This document shows, piece by piece, positions 16,418 through 25,169 of a DNA stretch of 34,606 bases. Numbering within the stretch: position 1 is the first letter of the stretch; each line of letters opens with the position of its first letter. This DNA is from Fidelibacterota bacterium (GTDB lineage: Bacteria; Fidelibacterota; Marinisomatia; Marinisomatales; TCS55): assembly GCA_029938045.1 (NCBI GenBank), contig JAPYOT010000003.1:10153-44758 (forward strand), given 5' to 3'. A program made the translations under genes and the position numbers. The notes beneath the pieces were generated by a model. It worked only from the letters and a program-made list of their open reading frames with translations. It searched no databases and was not told the origin of the DNA.

Positions 16418-18472
16418 ATGGGTGTTTCACTTCTACATAATGCCGATTTAATACTATGGGTGACTTTGTTTATGGGCATGGGGTTGACATTTTTTCTTTA
16501 TAAAATTTTTCCTCATGAAAAATGGTATTCATTACTACTGGGTATTCGAACACTTGTTTTATTTTTTCTAGTCATCTTGTTACTGAATCCAATTTTGAAT
16601 TTATCAGGTGAAAATGAAAAGGAGCTACATTGGGCAATTTTTGTTGACAATTCAGCTAGTATAAAATATCATAAAACGCCTTCGATTCAAGCGATTCAAT
16701 CAGGAATACAGTCATTTGTGGATCGTCTCTCCGAAAAAAATATTTCGTATGATTTATATCAATTTGCAGATAAAATCCAAAAAGTGAACGGGCCGAACCT
16801 TGAAGGGAACGGAGTGACAACCAATTTGGGGATTGTTTCTGAAAGAATAAAACAAGATGAAAATAATCTGGCAGGTGCAATAATCATTTCTGATGGATTA
16901 ATTACGGAAGGAAAAAATCCGCTTCGAGAATTTCACCAATTAGACTTTCCGATTCATACGATTGGTATTGGAGAAGGAAGTGAATTGGTTGATGTGGCCA
17001 TTCAATCGATCGATGTACCCACAGTAGTGTTAAAAAGTGATGGGGTCAATGTAAATGTCATCGTCCAATCTTTGGGAGATATAAGTGACAGATTAAGCGT
17101 ATCACTGTTTAACAATCGTCAATTGCTTGGTTCAAAACATATCCGTTTGTCGGGATTGGGATCGAAAAAAGAAATCAATTTTCAATTTCGTCCAAAAGAT
17201 ATTGGTAAACAAAATTATGAAGTACGTGTTTCGTCAGTTGAAGATGAAATCAATATTCAAAATAACCGCCAACAGTTTAACATCCTTGTGCTCAAAGAGC
17301 GATATAAGGTTGCCCTCCTCACGGGGAGCCCCAATAAAAATACTGCGGTTCTCAAACAGGCATTAAAAGGCAACCCACGGATTCAATTAGATCATTTTGT
17401 ACGTATGTCTGAAACACAATTTCGTCCGGGAATCAAATCCTTTTGGGAAACAGCCTATGAACTTATTATTTTTGAAAATTATCCAATTAAACCATTATCT
17501 GCTAATTTTGTACGCATTTTGGGGAAAAAGGTATTATCCAATCAGGCGGCCTTTTTTTTAATTTCAGGACCCAACCAGTCGAATAATTCATTAAAAGGAA
17601 TTACCTCTATTTTAGGGGTAGCTCTGGAGGATATTACTCTTGAAAATAACCCAGTATTTTGGGATTTTACACATGAGAGATGGATGAATGAATTTGAATT
17701 GCCGCCTCTTCATCAAAACATCTTTATAACCGGCCATAATGCTTTGTCTGATACGTTAGCTATTACCGAATTTGAAAGGCCATTGTGGATTCGAAATCAG
17801 CATGAAAATATTAGAACAATGGTTTGGACATCCCCTGATATGAATACATTATATTTTCTCGAGAAAAAATTATCTCAAATCGATGCATTTTCAACCATCT
17901 GGGATCAGTCTATTTCCTGGCTCTTAAAAACCGGTGGTGAGCATGACAACTTTTTCAGGTTAAATAAGAATCGATTTCAACAGGGTGAAATGGTTCAAAT
18001 TTCTGGAAATCAGCCATTCAAACAATCATCTGAGCCAAAGAAAAACGTGATGTTATCCCTATCCCATAATTCTAAAGAAATTCTCATGCGGGATATCTTA
18101 TTTAACATTGAAGAACAAAGATGGAAAGGAGAATTCCGTGCCCCAGGCCCGGGGGAATATCAATATTCAATATCCTTTGAATCGGAAGAAGAACCAATTC
18201 AAAAAGGCCTGTTTCAGGTGCAGGAAAGTCAAATTGAGCTCAACCAGGTTTATTTAAATAAAAAGCTGCTCACATCAATTTCCAACCAAACTGACGGACA
18301 GTATTTACCCTGGGATTCCCGAGACAGTTTAATGATTAAATTACATCCAAAAGTTCGACGTGAATTCAGGGCGAATATCATTAAATTCATCGAAAGTAAA
18401 TTCCTATTATTTATTGTGATACTCTTATTGTGTGCCGAATGGGTTATGCGCCGCAGAAGAGGATTATCTTAA
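16418..18472 (+). CDS. VWA-domain membrane protein of unknown function
   Basis: A 684-residue protein with two N-terminal membrane helices (about residues 9-28 and 40-60) and a C-terminal helix (about 658-676) followed by Arg-rich RRRRG. A von Willebrand A domain begins at about residue 70 with an intact MIDAS: Asp77-x-Ser79-x-Ser81 (DNSAS), Thr134/135 in GVTTNLG and Asp159 in IISDG. A CARDB-like segment follows (about 190-290), then a glutamine-amidotransferase-like segment (RYKVALLTGSPNKNTAVL). Two N-terminal helices plus VWA resemble BatA-like envelope proteins, but no MoxR ATPase or DUF58 gene is nearby. Function unknown. Confidence 0.75.
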   Translation: MGVSLLHNADLILWVTLFMGMGLTFFLYKIFPHEKWYSLLLGIRTLVLFFLVILLLNPILNLSGENEKELHWAIFVDNSASIKYHKTPSIQAIQSGIQSFVDRLSEKNISYDLYQFADKIQKVNGPNLEGNGVTTNLGIVSERIKQDENNLAGAIIISDGLITEGKNPLREFHQLDFPIHTIGIGEGSELVDVAIQSIDVPTVVLKSDGVNVNVIVQSLGDISDRLSVSLFNNRQLLGSKHIRLSGLGSKKEINFQFRPKDIGKQNYEVRVSSVEDEINIQNNRQQFNILVLKERYKVALLTGSPNKNTAVLKQALKGNPRIQLDHFVRMSETQFRPGIKSFWETAYELIIFENYPIKPLSANFVRILGKKVLSNQAAFFLISGPNQSNNSLKGITSILGVALEDITLENNPVFWDFTHERWMNEFELPPLHQNIFITGHNALSDTLAITEFERPLWIRNQHENIRTMVWTSPDMNTLYFLEKKLSQIDAFSTIWDQSISWLLKTGGEHDNFFRLNKNRFQQGEMVQISGNQPFKQSSEPKKNVMLSLSHNSKEILMRDILFNIEEQRWKGEFRAPGPGEYQYSISFESEEEPIQKGLFQVQESQIELNQVYLNKKLLTSISNQTDGQYLPWDSRDSLMIKLHPKVRREFRANIIKFIESKFLLFIVILLLCAEWVMRRRRGLS

Positions 18473-18492
18473 AATGAAATTAAAATAATTAA

Positions 18493-19806
18493 ATGAAAAA
18501 AATTACATTTGTGGGTACTGGTTATGTGGGGCTTGTGGGTGGTGCGGGTATTTCAGAATTTGGGCATCAGGTAACGTGTGCGGATATTGACCAAAATAAA
18601 ATTGAGCGCCTCAAGGCAGGCGAGATTCCGATCTATGAACCGGGGCTCGAATCCCTGGTGAAGCAAAATGTTGCCAAAGGGCGGCTTCATTTTTCTCATG
18701 ACGTTCCAGAATCCATTCAGAATGCCGACATAATTTTTGTCGCTGTTGGCACACCTCAAGGAAGTAATGGAGAAGCGAACTTGAGTGCCATCGAATCTGT
18801 AGCAAAAACCATTGGCGAAAATTTAAATGGATACAAAATTATTTGTACTAAAAGTACCGTTCCAATCGGCACGGGAAAGCGAATCGAAGAAATCATTCGT
18901 TCTGTGAATCCCAATGGCGATTTTGATTATGTGTCCAATCCGGAATTTTTAAGAGAAGGTGCAGCGGTGAAAGATTTTTTGCATCCTGACCGCGTCGTCA
19001 TAGGAACAAGAACTCAAAAGGCAATCGATGTTATGGGTGAAGTTTATCGTCCTTTGTATATTAATGAAACACCCATCATTGCTACAACAGTAGAAACGGC
19101 GGAAATGATTAAATATGCGGCCAATGCATTTTTATCATTAAAGATCAGTTATATTAATGAGATTGCGAATCTATGCGAATCAGTGGGTGCAGATGTTCAT
19201 GAAGTGGCGCGAGCCATGGGACTCGATGGCCGAATCAGTGCAAAATTTTTACATCCGGGGCCGGGATATGGCGGATCCTGCTTTCCAAAAGATACCCATG
19301 CGCTGGCAGCTACAGGACAGAAAAACAGCAGTCCATTACTTACCGTTGAAGCGGCAATCAAGACGAATGCGTCTCAAAAAGTCAGGATGGTAGATAAATT
19401 AAAACGTCTCATGGGTGGCTCGTTCAAGGGGAAAACTGTGGCCGTTCTCGGGTTGGCTTTTAAACCACAAACCGATGATGTGCGTGAAGCTGCATCTATA
19501 GTAATTGTGTCTAATTTAGCTGAATCCGGAGCGACGGTTCAAGCCTATGACCCCATCGCCATGGACAATTTCAAAAACCATTTTCCGAATATTCAATATT
19601 TTGATTCCTGGCAGGATGCGGTGAAAAATGCGGATGCCTGTATTCTACTCACGGAATGGAATGAATTCCGCGGCATGGACTTAAATGAATTAAAAGATTT
19701 AATGAATAACCCTGTCCTTCTTGATACAAAAAATATTATCAGTATTCAAGGTTTGGAATCTATGGGTTTTACGTACGATAATGTTGGCAGGAAGTCACCC
19801 TCATGA
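18493..19806 (+). CDS. ugd: UDP-glucose 6-dehydrogenase
   Basis: A 437-residue NAD-dependent enzyme that oxidises UDP-glucose to UDP-glucuronate. An N-terminal Rossmann motif (FVGTGYVGLVGGAGISEFG) precedes EPGLESLV, CTKSTVPIGTGKR and NPEFLREGAAVKDFL. The catalytic Cys263 lies in GPGYGGSCFPKD, and the C-terminal domain holds LGLAFKPQTDDVREA. Other UDP-sugar dehydrogenases share this fold, but the motifs fit Ugd/TuaD best. It overlaps rfbC by 4 bases (ATGA), so the two sugar-nucleotide genes are coupled. Confidence 0.93.
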   Translation: MKKITFVGTGYVGLVGGAGISEFGHQVTCADIDQNKIERLKAGEIPIYEPGLESLVKQNVAKGRLHFSHDVPESIQNADIIFVAVGTPQGSNGEANLSAIESVAKTIGENLNGYKIICTKSTVPIGTGKRIEEIIRSVNPNGDFDYVSNPEFLREGAAVKDFLHPDRVVIGTRTQKAIDVMGEVYRPLYINETPIIATTVETAEMIKYAANAFLSLKISYINEIANLCESVGADVHEVARAMGLDGRISAKFLHPGPGYGGSCFPKDTHALAATGQKNSSPLLTVEAAIKTNASQKVRMVDKLKRLMGGSFKGKTVAVLGLAFKPQTDDVREAASIVIVSNLAESGATVQAYDPIAMDNFKNHFPNIQYFDSWQDAVKNADACILLTEWNEFRGMDLNELKDLMNNPVLLDTKNIISIQGLESMGFTYDNVGRKSPS

Positions 19807-20366
19807 AAGTGATGCAAACATCCATTTCAGGCGTGATTAAAATCCAACCAACAGTTCATTTGGATCCACGGGGATATTTTTTTGAATCTTTTAAAAGTTC
19901 TGATTTTCAAGCTCTTGGATTGCCCTCAAATTTTGTTCAGGATAATCAGGCACAATCAACTAAGGGCGTTCTTAGAGGATTGCACTACCAATTAAAATTC
20001 CCGCAGGGGAAACTGGTTTGGGTCAGCGCAGGCAAGGTGTTGGATGTGGCGGTGGATATCCGCCAGAATTCCCCCACGTTTGGGCTACATGAATCGGCCA
20101 TTTTGGATGACGAAAACCATACTCGTTTTTATATTCCTCCGGGATTTGCCCATGGATATTATGTTTTATCGAATACGGCTATTTTTCAATATAAATGTAC
20201 AGATACATATCACCCTGAAGATGAGTATGGCGTTAAATGGGATGATTCAGGTATCGGAATTCCATGGGGAATTGGTGATAAATTAGTATCAGAAAAAGAT
20301 AATTTATTATCCAATTTAATGGATATAAATCCAAAATTACTCCCCATATTCGAAGAGGATATTTAA
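19803..20366 (+). CDS. rfbC: dTDP-4-dehydrorhamnose 3,5-epimerase
   Basis: A 187-residue RmlC cupin enzyme of the dTDP-L-rhamnose pathway. Signatures are DPRGYFFESFK, QSTKGVLRGLHYQ, LDVAVDIRQNSPTFG, FYIPPGFAHGYYVLS and the DEYGVKWDD segment. The other genes of the pathway (rfbA, rfbB, rfbD) are absent from the window. The stop is directly followed by the serS ATG with no gap. Confidence 0.95.
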   Translation: MKVMQTSISGVIKIQPTVHLDPRGYFFESFKSSDFQALGLPSNFVQDNQAQSTKGVLRGLHYQLKFPQGKLVWVSAGKVLDVAVDIRQNSPTFGLHESAILDDENHTRFYIPPGFAHGYYVLSNTAIFQYKCTDTYHPEDEYGVKWDDSGIGIPWGIGDKLVSEKDNLLSNLMDINPKLLPIFEEDI

Positions 20367-21635
20367 ATGTTACCCATTGAAACCATTCGTAATAACCCAG
20401 AGACTGTAGAAAAACGATTGAATTCGAAAGGCGAAACGATTGCTATCAGTGAAATTTTAAAAATTGATACCCTGTATCGGAAACAAATGGGTGAAGCCAA
20501 TGATTTAAGAGCACTTCGAAACAAGGTGTCTGATGAAATTGCCGAAGCAAAACGGGCGGGAGAGGATTCAAATGATTCCATTCAAGCCATGAGAAAAGTT
20601 TCCCAGCAGATTAAAGATTTGGAAGAAAAGACCCAATCATCCAAAACAGAATTGGATGGCCACTTGTTAAACCTCCCAAACCTGCCACATGAATCGGTTC
20701 CGATCGGAACAAATGAAAAAGATAATCCGCTGGTTCGGGAATGGGGAGAATCACCAAAACACAAATTTAAACCTAAAAATCATTTAGAGTTAGGGGAGTC
20801 CTTAGGCCTTTTTGATTTTGAACGGAGTGCAAAAATCTCAGGCTCCGGGTTTCCGCTTTATACTGGGAAAGGGGCCAAATTGGAGCGTGCCCTGATTAAT
20901 TTTATGCTGGATACTCAAACGGAGCAGCATGGATACACCGAAATATTTCCACCCTTCCTTGTTCGCTCGGAATCAGCCATTACTACAGGGCAACTACCAA
21001 AATTTGCTGAAGATATGTACCCATCCGAAAAAGATGGCTTATGGCTGATCCCCACTGCGGAAGTTCCGGTTACCAATATCCATCGGGATGAAATCCTTGT
21101 AGAAGATCAACTGCCTATCAATTATGCAGCCTATTCGGCGTGTTTTAGACGGGAAGCGGGTTCATATGGAAAAGATACAAGGGGATTTTTACGGCTCCAT
21201 CAATTTAATAAAGTTGAGTTAGTGAAATTTGTAAAACCAGAAAATTCATATGCTGAATTAGAAACATTGGTGACCCATGCAGAAAAAATTCTTCAATTAC
21301 TTGGGTTGAAATATCGCGTTATTGAATTATGTACTGGAGATTTGAGTTTTTCCGCTGCCAAATGTTATGATATTGAATTATGGGCGCCGGGCGAGCAAAA
21401 ATGGCTGGAAGTATCATCCTGCAGCAATTTTGAAGATTTTCAGGCACGGCGCGGGAATATTCGATTTCGCAAATCATCGGATAAAAAAGTAAATTTTGTT
21501 CATACCCTGAATGGGAGTGGTGTGGCCACACCACGGCTACTGGTGTCATTGTTAGAGACATACCAAAATAAAGATGGTTCTATTTCAATTCCCAAAGTAC
21601 TTCAATCTTATATGGGTGCAACGGTTCTTGATTAA
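20367..21635 (+). CDS. serS: Serine--tRNA ligase
   Basis: A 422-residue class II synthetase. An N-terminal antiparallel coiled-coil arm (about residues 30-100, rich in Lys, Glu and Ala) precedes the catalytic domain. Motif 2 appears as YSACFRREAGSYGKDTRGF with RLHQFNKVELVKF, and motif 3 near the end as LNGSGVATPRLLVSLLETYQN. The serine pocket includes PTAEVPVTN. It charges tRNA-Ser, and tRNA-Sec if that is present. Gap to rfbC is zero, and it overlaps the likely plsC start by 8 bases. Confidence 0.97.
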   Translation: MLPIETIRNNPETVEKRLNSKGETIAISEILKIDTLYRKQMGEANDLRALRNKVSDEIAEAKRAGEDSNDSIQAMRKVSQQIKDLEEKTQSSKTELDGHLLNLPNLPHESVPIGTNEKDNPLVREWGESPKHKFKPKNHLELGESLGLFDFERSAKISGSGFPLYTGKGAKLERALINFMLDTQTEQHGYTEIFPPFLVRSESAITTGQLPKFAEDMYPSEKDGLWLIPTAEVPVTNIHRDEILVEDQLPINYAAYSACFRREAGSYGKDTRGFLRLHQFNKVELVKFVKPENSYAELETLVTHAEKILQLLGLKYRVIELCTGDLSFSAAKCYDIELWAPGEQKWLEVSSCSNFEDFQARRGNIRFRKSSDKKVNFVHTLNGSGVATPRLLVSLLETYQNKDGSISIPKVLQSYMGATVLD

Positions 21636-22344
21636 CTTTCGCTTTGTCTGGTTATTTGTCAATGTCATTTTCTGGACAATTATTTTATGCATAGTGGGTA
21701 TCTTGGGATCTTTATTTGAATGGCGTGGTAAATTTCTAAGTTGGGTTGCTCAAACTTGGTCTAAATTAATATTAGCTGGTAGTGGTTTGAAATATCAGGT
21801 GATTGGGTTGGACAATTTGGATCCTACCGGGCATTATGTTTTTGCAGCGAATCATGAATCTGCTTTGGATATTCCCCTGGCTTTTGGCGGACTTCCCTTT
21901 CATGTTGTATCCATTGCTAAAATCGAATTAAAGCGCATTCCAATATTTGGATGGGCTATGATGGCGGGAGGCCATTTTTTCGTAGACAGAACACGTCATA
22001 AAAAAGCGTTTGATTCATTAGATAAAGCGAAGGAATCCATGGCAAAAAATCCCCGATCGATCATCATTTTTCCTGAAGGAACCCGCTCTATAAATGGAGA
22101 GGTAAAACCATTTAAAAAAGGGGGACTTATCATGGCACTACAGATGGGAATACCCGTGGTTCCGATTGCCTTATGCGGCACGAGGAACGCCCTAGGAAAA
22201 AAAGGCCTTGCTTTACATCGGAAATCACTCGAATTACGAATTGGAAAACCCATTAATACCCAAAAAATTAATTACGAAGATCGACATCAATTTGTAAAAA
22301 ATGTTAGGAAAGAAGTAGTAGCGTTAAAAGAGAATGCGGCATGA
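21628..22344 (+). CDS. plsC: 1-acyl-sn-glycerol-3-phosphate acyltransferase
   Basis: About 238 residues from the TTG at 21628, chosen because it gives a short, basic N terminus before the membrane helix. A longer frame extends upstream inside serS and is less likely. A GTG at 21616 is an alternative. After the helix (VWLFVNVIFWTIILCIVGIL) comes the catalytic H-x4-D (NHESALD, His76 and Asp81), the FFVDRTRHKKA block, FPEGTRS and GIPVVPIALCGT. It acylates lysophosphatidic acid in phospholipid synthesis at the inner membrane. The stop overlaps the next start as ATGA. Confidence 0.92.
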   Translation: MINFRFVWLFVNVIFWTIILCIVGILGSLFEWRGKFLSWVAQTWSKLILAGSGLKYQVIGLDNLDPTGHYVFAANHESALDIPLAFGGLPFHVVSIAKIELKRIPIFGWAMMAGGHFFVDRTRHKKAFDSLDKAKESMAKNPRSIIIFPEGTRSINGEVKPFKKGGLIMALQMGIPVVPIALCGTRNALGKKGLALHRKSLELRIGKPINTQKINYEDRHQFVKNVRKEVVALKENAA

Positions 22345-23420
22345 TTCAGCATAAACTATTTTATCAGGATCCGGTTCAAACTCCGGTGATGCTGCATCAA
22401 GTTTCGGATACACCCATCCTTGAAAAAGATATCCTTCACACCTGGTTGAATGTTAAGCCCGGAACTTTAATCAAAGACCTGAATGGCAATTCGATTATGG
22501 TGATTAAACCTGGTACTGCCAATCCAAATGAAGGTCCGGATATTCATAATGCTATTCTATTTTCGGACGGGAAATTTGTCTCCGGTAACATTGAATGTCA
22601 CATTCGCTCTCGAGATTGGTTCTATCACGGTCATGATAAGGATCCAAATTATCAAAATATTATTCTCCACATTACGACTATCCCGGATAAAATGGATTCA
22701 GAGTGGAAGGGGCTTCAGATTCATTTGGACTTAACAGTACCGGCCAATAGCTGTGATCTCCATAAAGGTATTGTGAGTCAATCAATGACTGACACACTGA
22801 TTGCCATGGGTTTAGATCGCCGTTCCCGCCGGGTGAAGCAATATCAATCTCATGAATGGAAGAAATGGGCTTTACAAGATTCTTTTAGATTGTTAGGTAA
22901 AGGAGGAAATGAAGAAAATTTTCTCCAATTACTTAAATACTTTCACAATGGAATGGGTGAAAATCATTCCATCATTCAATCAATCAAATGGCATCATCTT
23001 GGTATCCGCCCAAATGGCTGGCCGGAAAAACGACTCTCAATTGCCAGCCAGTTATTTAAAATGTTTCAGGCCTTTAATAAGCGACCCAATCAAATTCCAT
23101 CTATACTGGCATTCAATAACCACAAAAATTTATATAATGAATTGGTAGGCAATGTATTTAATCCCTTGTCTGCAGCTGAGTGTCTTTTGCAGAGAGATTA
23201 TGAATCATACCAGGCATTGAAACAAGATTGGCTTTGCCTAAAATTGGGATATACATATGGGAAGGTGGAGAAACTGTTTTCCTCCTTTTTAAATAAAAGT
23301 CAGTTAAAAATATTTTCAATTCTTCAGGGCGTATTTGAATTAGAATCAAATTTTTGCAAAGAGTATCATTGTCAATTCTGTCCACTTAAGAAAAAGATGA
23401 GTCAACTTGTATCAAGCTGA
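22341..23420 (+). CDS. DUF2851 family protein
   Basis: A 359-residue protein recognised by the block NPNEGPDIHNAILF, followed by GNIECHIRSRDWFYHGHDKD and YQNIILHITT. That is the hallmark N-terminal region of the DUF2851 family common in Bacteroidota and relatives. The C terminus ends with a Cys cluster (CKEYHCQFCPLKKK), three Cys within nine residues, possibly metal-binding. Function is unknown. A nuclease-like role has been speculated for the conserved Asp/Glu/His block, but I cannot support it here. It shares an ATGA overlap with plsC and closes the long run. Confidence 0.78.
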   Translation: MIQHKLFYQDPVQTPVMLHQVSDTPILEKDILHTWLNVKPGTLIKDLNGNSIMVIKPGTANPNEGPDIHNAILFSDGKFVSGNIECHIRSRDWFYHGHDKDPNYQNIILHITTIPDKMDSEWKGLQIHLDLTVPANSCDLHKGIVSQSMTDTLIAMGLDRRSRRVKQYQSHEWKKWALQDSFRLLGKGGNEENFLQLLKYFHNGMGENHSIIQSIKWHHLGIRPNGWPEKRLSIASQLFKMFQAFNKRPNQIPSILAFNNHKNLYNELVGNVFNPLSAAECLLQRDYESYQALKQDWLCLKLGYTYGKVEKLFSSFLNKSQLKIFSILQGVFELESNFCKEYHCQFCPLKKKMSQLVSS

Positions 23421-23454
23421 AACGGATAGGATGAGAAGGGATTTTCAACCAGTG

Positions 23455-23468
23455 GTAGGGCACCCTAC
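23455..23468. repeat. Short palindromic hairpin after the DUF2851 gene
   Basis: GTAGGG and CCCTAC are separated by CA, giving a 5-6 bp stem in the 138-base gap between the DUF2851 gene and the mltD-like gene. AT-rich sequence follows rather than a clean T run, so it is at best a weak terminator or operator. Confidence 0.3.
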
Positions 23469-23501
23469 TATATTTATAAATCAAAACAGGCGGAAAAAGG
23501 C

Positions 23502-23533
23502 TTGACTGAGGACGATCTCGTCGGGTAATTTCG
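23502..23533 (+). promoter_or_regulatory. Candidate promoter for mltD-sppA run
   Basis: TTG at 23502 (within TTGACT) lies 24 bases ahead of TAATTTCG at 23526-23533, one mismatch from TAnnTTTG. Start of transcription near 23540 would leave a leader of about 20 bases. The spacing equals that of the nuo candidate promoter. Evidence is pattern only. Confidence 0.33.
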
Positions 23534-23558
23534 CCAGCAAAATTATCGCTAAATATTA

Positions 23559-24620
23559 ATGAAACAGACATTTACAAGAATTATTGTCCTATTGATGATT
23601 AACCTGTCACTGGGTTTTCCTCAAGAAAATAAATCCATCCGACCTGCGGATGAGAATTATAAAAACGGTAATGGATTTGAAACGAATCAGAACCGTTTGC
23701 CTCAGCTTTTACGTGATGTAAAAGTGCTATTATCCGATGCTCTTATTGCGGATGTTATGGCAGATTCTCTGGAGGTGGTTTATAACTTAAATAGCATTTT
23801 TGATTTATTGACTGAAGCGGATCAATATGGGGATATGAATGATGAAGATCAAGAGGAATTTGATCGGTTCGAGGATGGATTAATTAATCTTTATACCCAT
23901 AGTTTTAACACCATAGATAAAATAGATGGTGTCATTACGGCTGAACATCTCCGAATGGATATTACATCGATCACGGAACCGCTGGAAGTGGAGATGGGTG
24001 CGACTAAATTTACTGTTGTGGATGATCGGGATGGTCATATTCCTTTGGTTCGGAATAAAAAAGTTGATCAATTAATAAAGTATTTCCAGACAAAGGGAAG
24101 ACGGCAGTTTGAAATCTGGCTGGAACGATTGGACGTTTACGGACCCATGATAAACCAGATCATTCATGAATGTAACTTACCGCCGGAATTAGTGTATCTT
24201 GCCATGATTGAATCTGGGTTTAATCCCAAAGCGTACTCAAAAGCTGCAGCAAATGGTATGTGGCAATTTATATATTCCACAGGAAAGCTTTATGGATTAG
24301 AAAGAAACTGGTATGTAGATGAACGTCGGGATCCGGAAAAAGCTACCCGAGCCGCTTGTGCATATTTAACCGACTTATATGAAGAATTTGACAATTGGTA
24401 TTTAGCGTTAGCTGCATACAATGCGGGAGAAGGCAGAGTGAGACGAGGCACACGAATTCATCAAACATCTGATTTCTGGCAGCTTCATTCACTTCCAAGA
24501 GAAACACGGAATTATATCCCATATTTTTTAGCAGCGACTATTATTGCTGAAAATCAAGAGCAATATGGATTTTATAAGAAGGAAAAGAAAAAACCTGCAT
24601 TTGGATATGATATTGTTTAG
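23559..24620 (+). CDS. mltD: Membrane-bound lytic murein transglycosylase D, catalytic part
   Basis: 353 residues as read to the TAG. An N-terminal signal peptide (MKQTFTRIIVLLMINLSLGF) precedes about 150 residues of acidic helical linker. The SLT (family 1) domain has catalytic Glu218 in LAMIESGFNPKAYS, then AAANGMWQFIYSTGKLYGL, YVDERRDPEKATRAACAYL and LALAAYNAGEGRV. It cleaves the MurNAc-GlcNAc bond of peptidoglycan, leaving 1,6-anhydroMurNAc. The domain is complete, so a product truncated at the TAG could still be an active enzyme lacking cell-wall-binding LysM domains. Confidence 0.88.
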   Translation: MKQTFTRIIVLLMINLSLGFPQENKSIRPADENYKNGNGFETNQNRLPQLLRDVKVLLSDALIADVMADSLEVVYNLNSIFDLLTEADQYGDMNDEDQEEFDRFEDGLINLYTHSFNTIDKIDGVITAEHLRMDITSITEPLEVEMGATKFTVVDDRDGHIPLVRNKKVDQLIKYFQTKGRRQFEIWLERLDVYGPMINQIIHECNLPPELVYLAMIESGFNPKAYSKAAANGMWQFIYSTGKLYGLERNWYVDERRDPEKATRAACAYLTDLYEEFDNWYLALAAYNAGEGRVRRGTRIHQTSDFWQLHSLPRETRNYIPYFLAATIIAENQEQYGFYKKEKKKPAFGYDIV

Positions 24621-24641
24621 ATTGAAAAAAGTGCAGATTTA

Positions 24642-25169
24642 ATGGTTTTAGCCCGATCAGCAGAAACAACCTATAAAAAGTTGCGTAATCTCAATTCTGA
24701 ACTCAGACAATCAGCCACACCGACTAAGGGGTACGCTTTAAAAATCCCTAAAGGAAAAAAAGATATTTTTATGGCTAATTATAATGCGCTTCCCGAGAAT
24801 GAAAGATTTGCCCCCCAATTTGTTTCTCATAAAGTCCGGAATGGCGAAAGTCTGTGGACCATTGCCAAAAAGTACCGAATTTCAGTTCACGATTTGGCGG
24901 CAGTGAATAAAGTGAGGAATCGCAGCATGATTCGCATTGGCCAGAAATTAACGATCCCCATCGGCGGTGTAAACATGGCTTCCATTCCTGTTTCAAGCAT
25001 GCCTGGATTCAATAAATTGACATATAAGGTTAGAAAAGGGGATACACTAGGCCATATTGCAGAAGATCATGGGACCCGTGCTTCAAAAATTAGAAAATGG
25101 AATGGTATTAAATATGGGCAGCATATTTATCCAGGACAAAAGTTGATATTATGGGTCAAACAGGGATGA
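24642..25169 (+). CDS. LysM-domain C-terminal part of MltD-like protein
   Basis: 175 residues from the first ATG after the TAG. It holds the LARSAETTYKKLRNLN and GYALKIPKGKKD blocks found upstream of LysM in intact MltD proteins. Two LysM repeats follow (about residues 62-108, SHKVRNGESLWTIAKKYRI; and about 125-173, TYKVRKGDTLGHIAEDHGT). It has no signal peptide and no Shine-Dalgarno ahead of the ATG, so if made alone it would stay in the cytoplasm. It is best viewed as the detached 3' portion of the preceding gene. Confidence 0.75.
   Translation: MVLARSAETTYKKLRNLNSELRQSATPTKGYALKIPKGKKDIFMANYNALPENERFAPQFVSHKVRNGESLWTIAKKYRISVHDLAAVNKVRNRSMIRIGQKLTIPIGGVNMASIPVSSMPGFNKLTYKVRKGDTLGHIAEDHGTRASKIRKWNGIKYGQHIYPGQKLILWVKQG

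Larger units (their letters stand above)
23559..25169 (+). pseudogene. mltD: mltD-like lytic transglycosylase gene split by in-frame TAG
   Basis: Both halves lie in one frame: a 353-residue SLT part, a TAG at 24618-24620, then a further 182 sense codons to a TGA at 25167. Translating across the TAG gives an uninterrupted MltD-type layout: signal peptide, SLT domain, the linker ending GYDIV, stop, IEKSADLMVLARS, the ELRQSATPTKGYALKIPKG block, then two LysM domains. The residues straight after the stop fit the family's normal linker, so the coding frame was intact until a single base change (for example CAG or AAG to TAG). A sequencing error, strain-level nonsense mutation or readthrough are the alternatives. 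Confidence 0.7.

Noticed and set aside
24618-24620. Genome-wide reassignment of TAG to an amino acid
   Set aside because: Proline dehydrogenase and nuoC end properly at TAG, so TAG acts as a stop in this genome.
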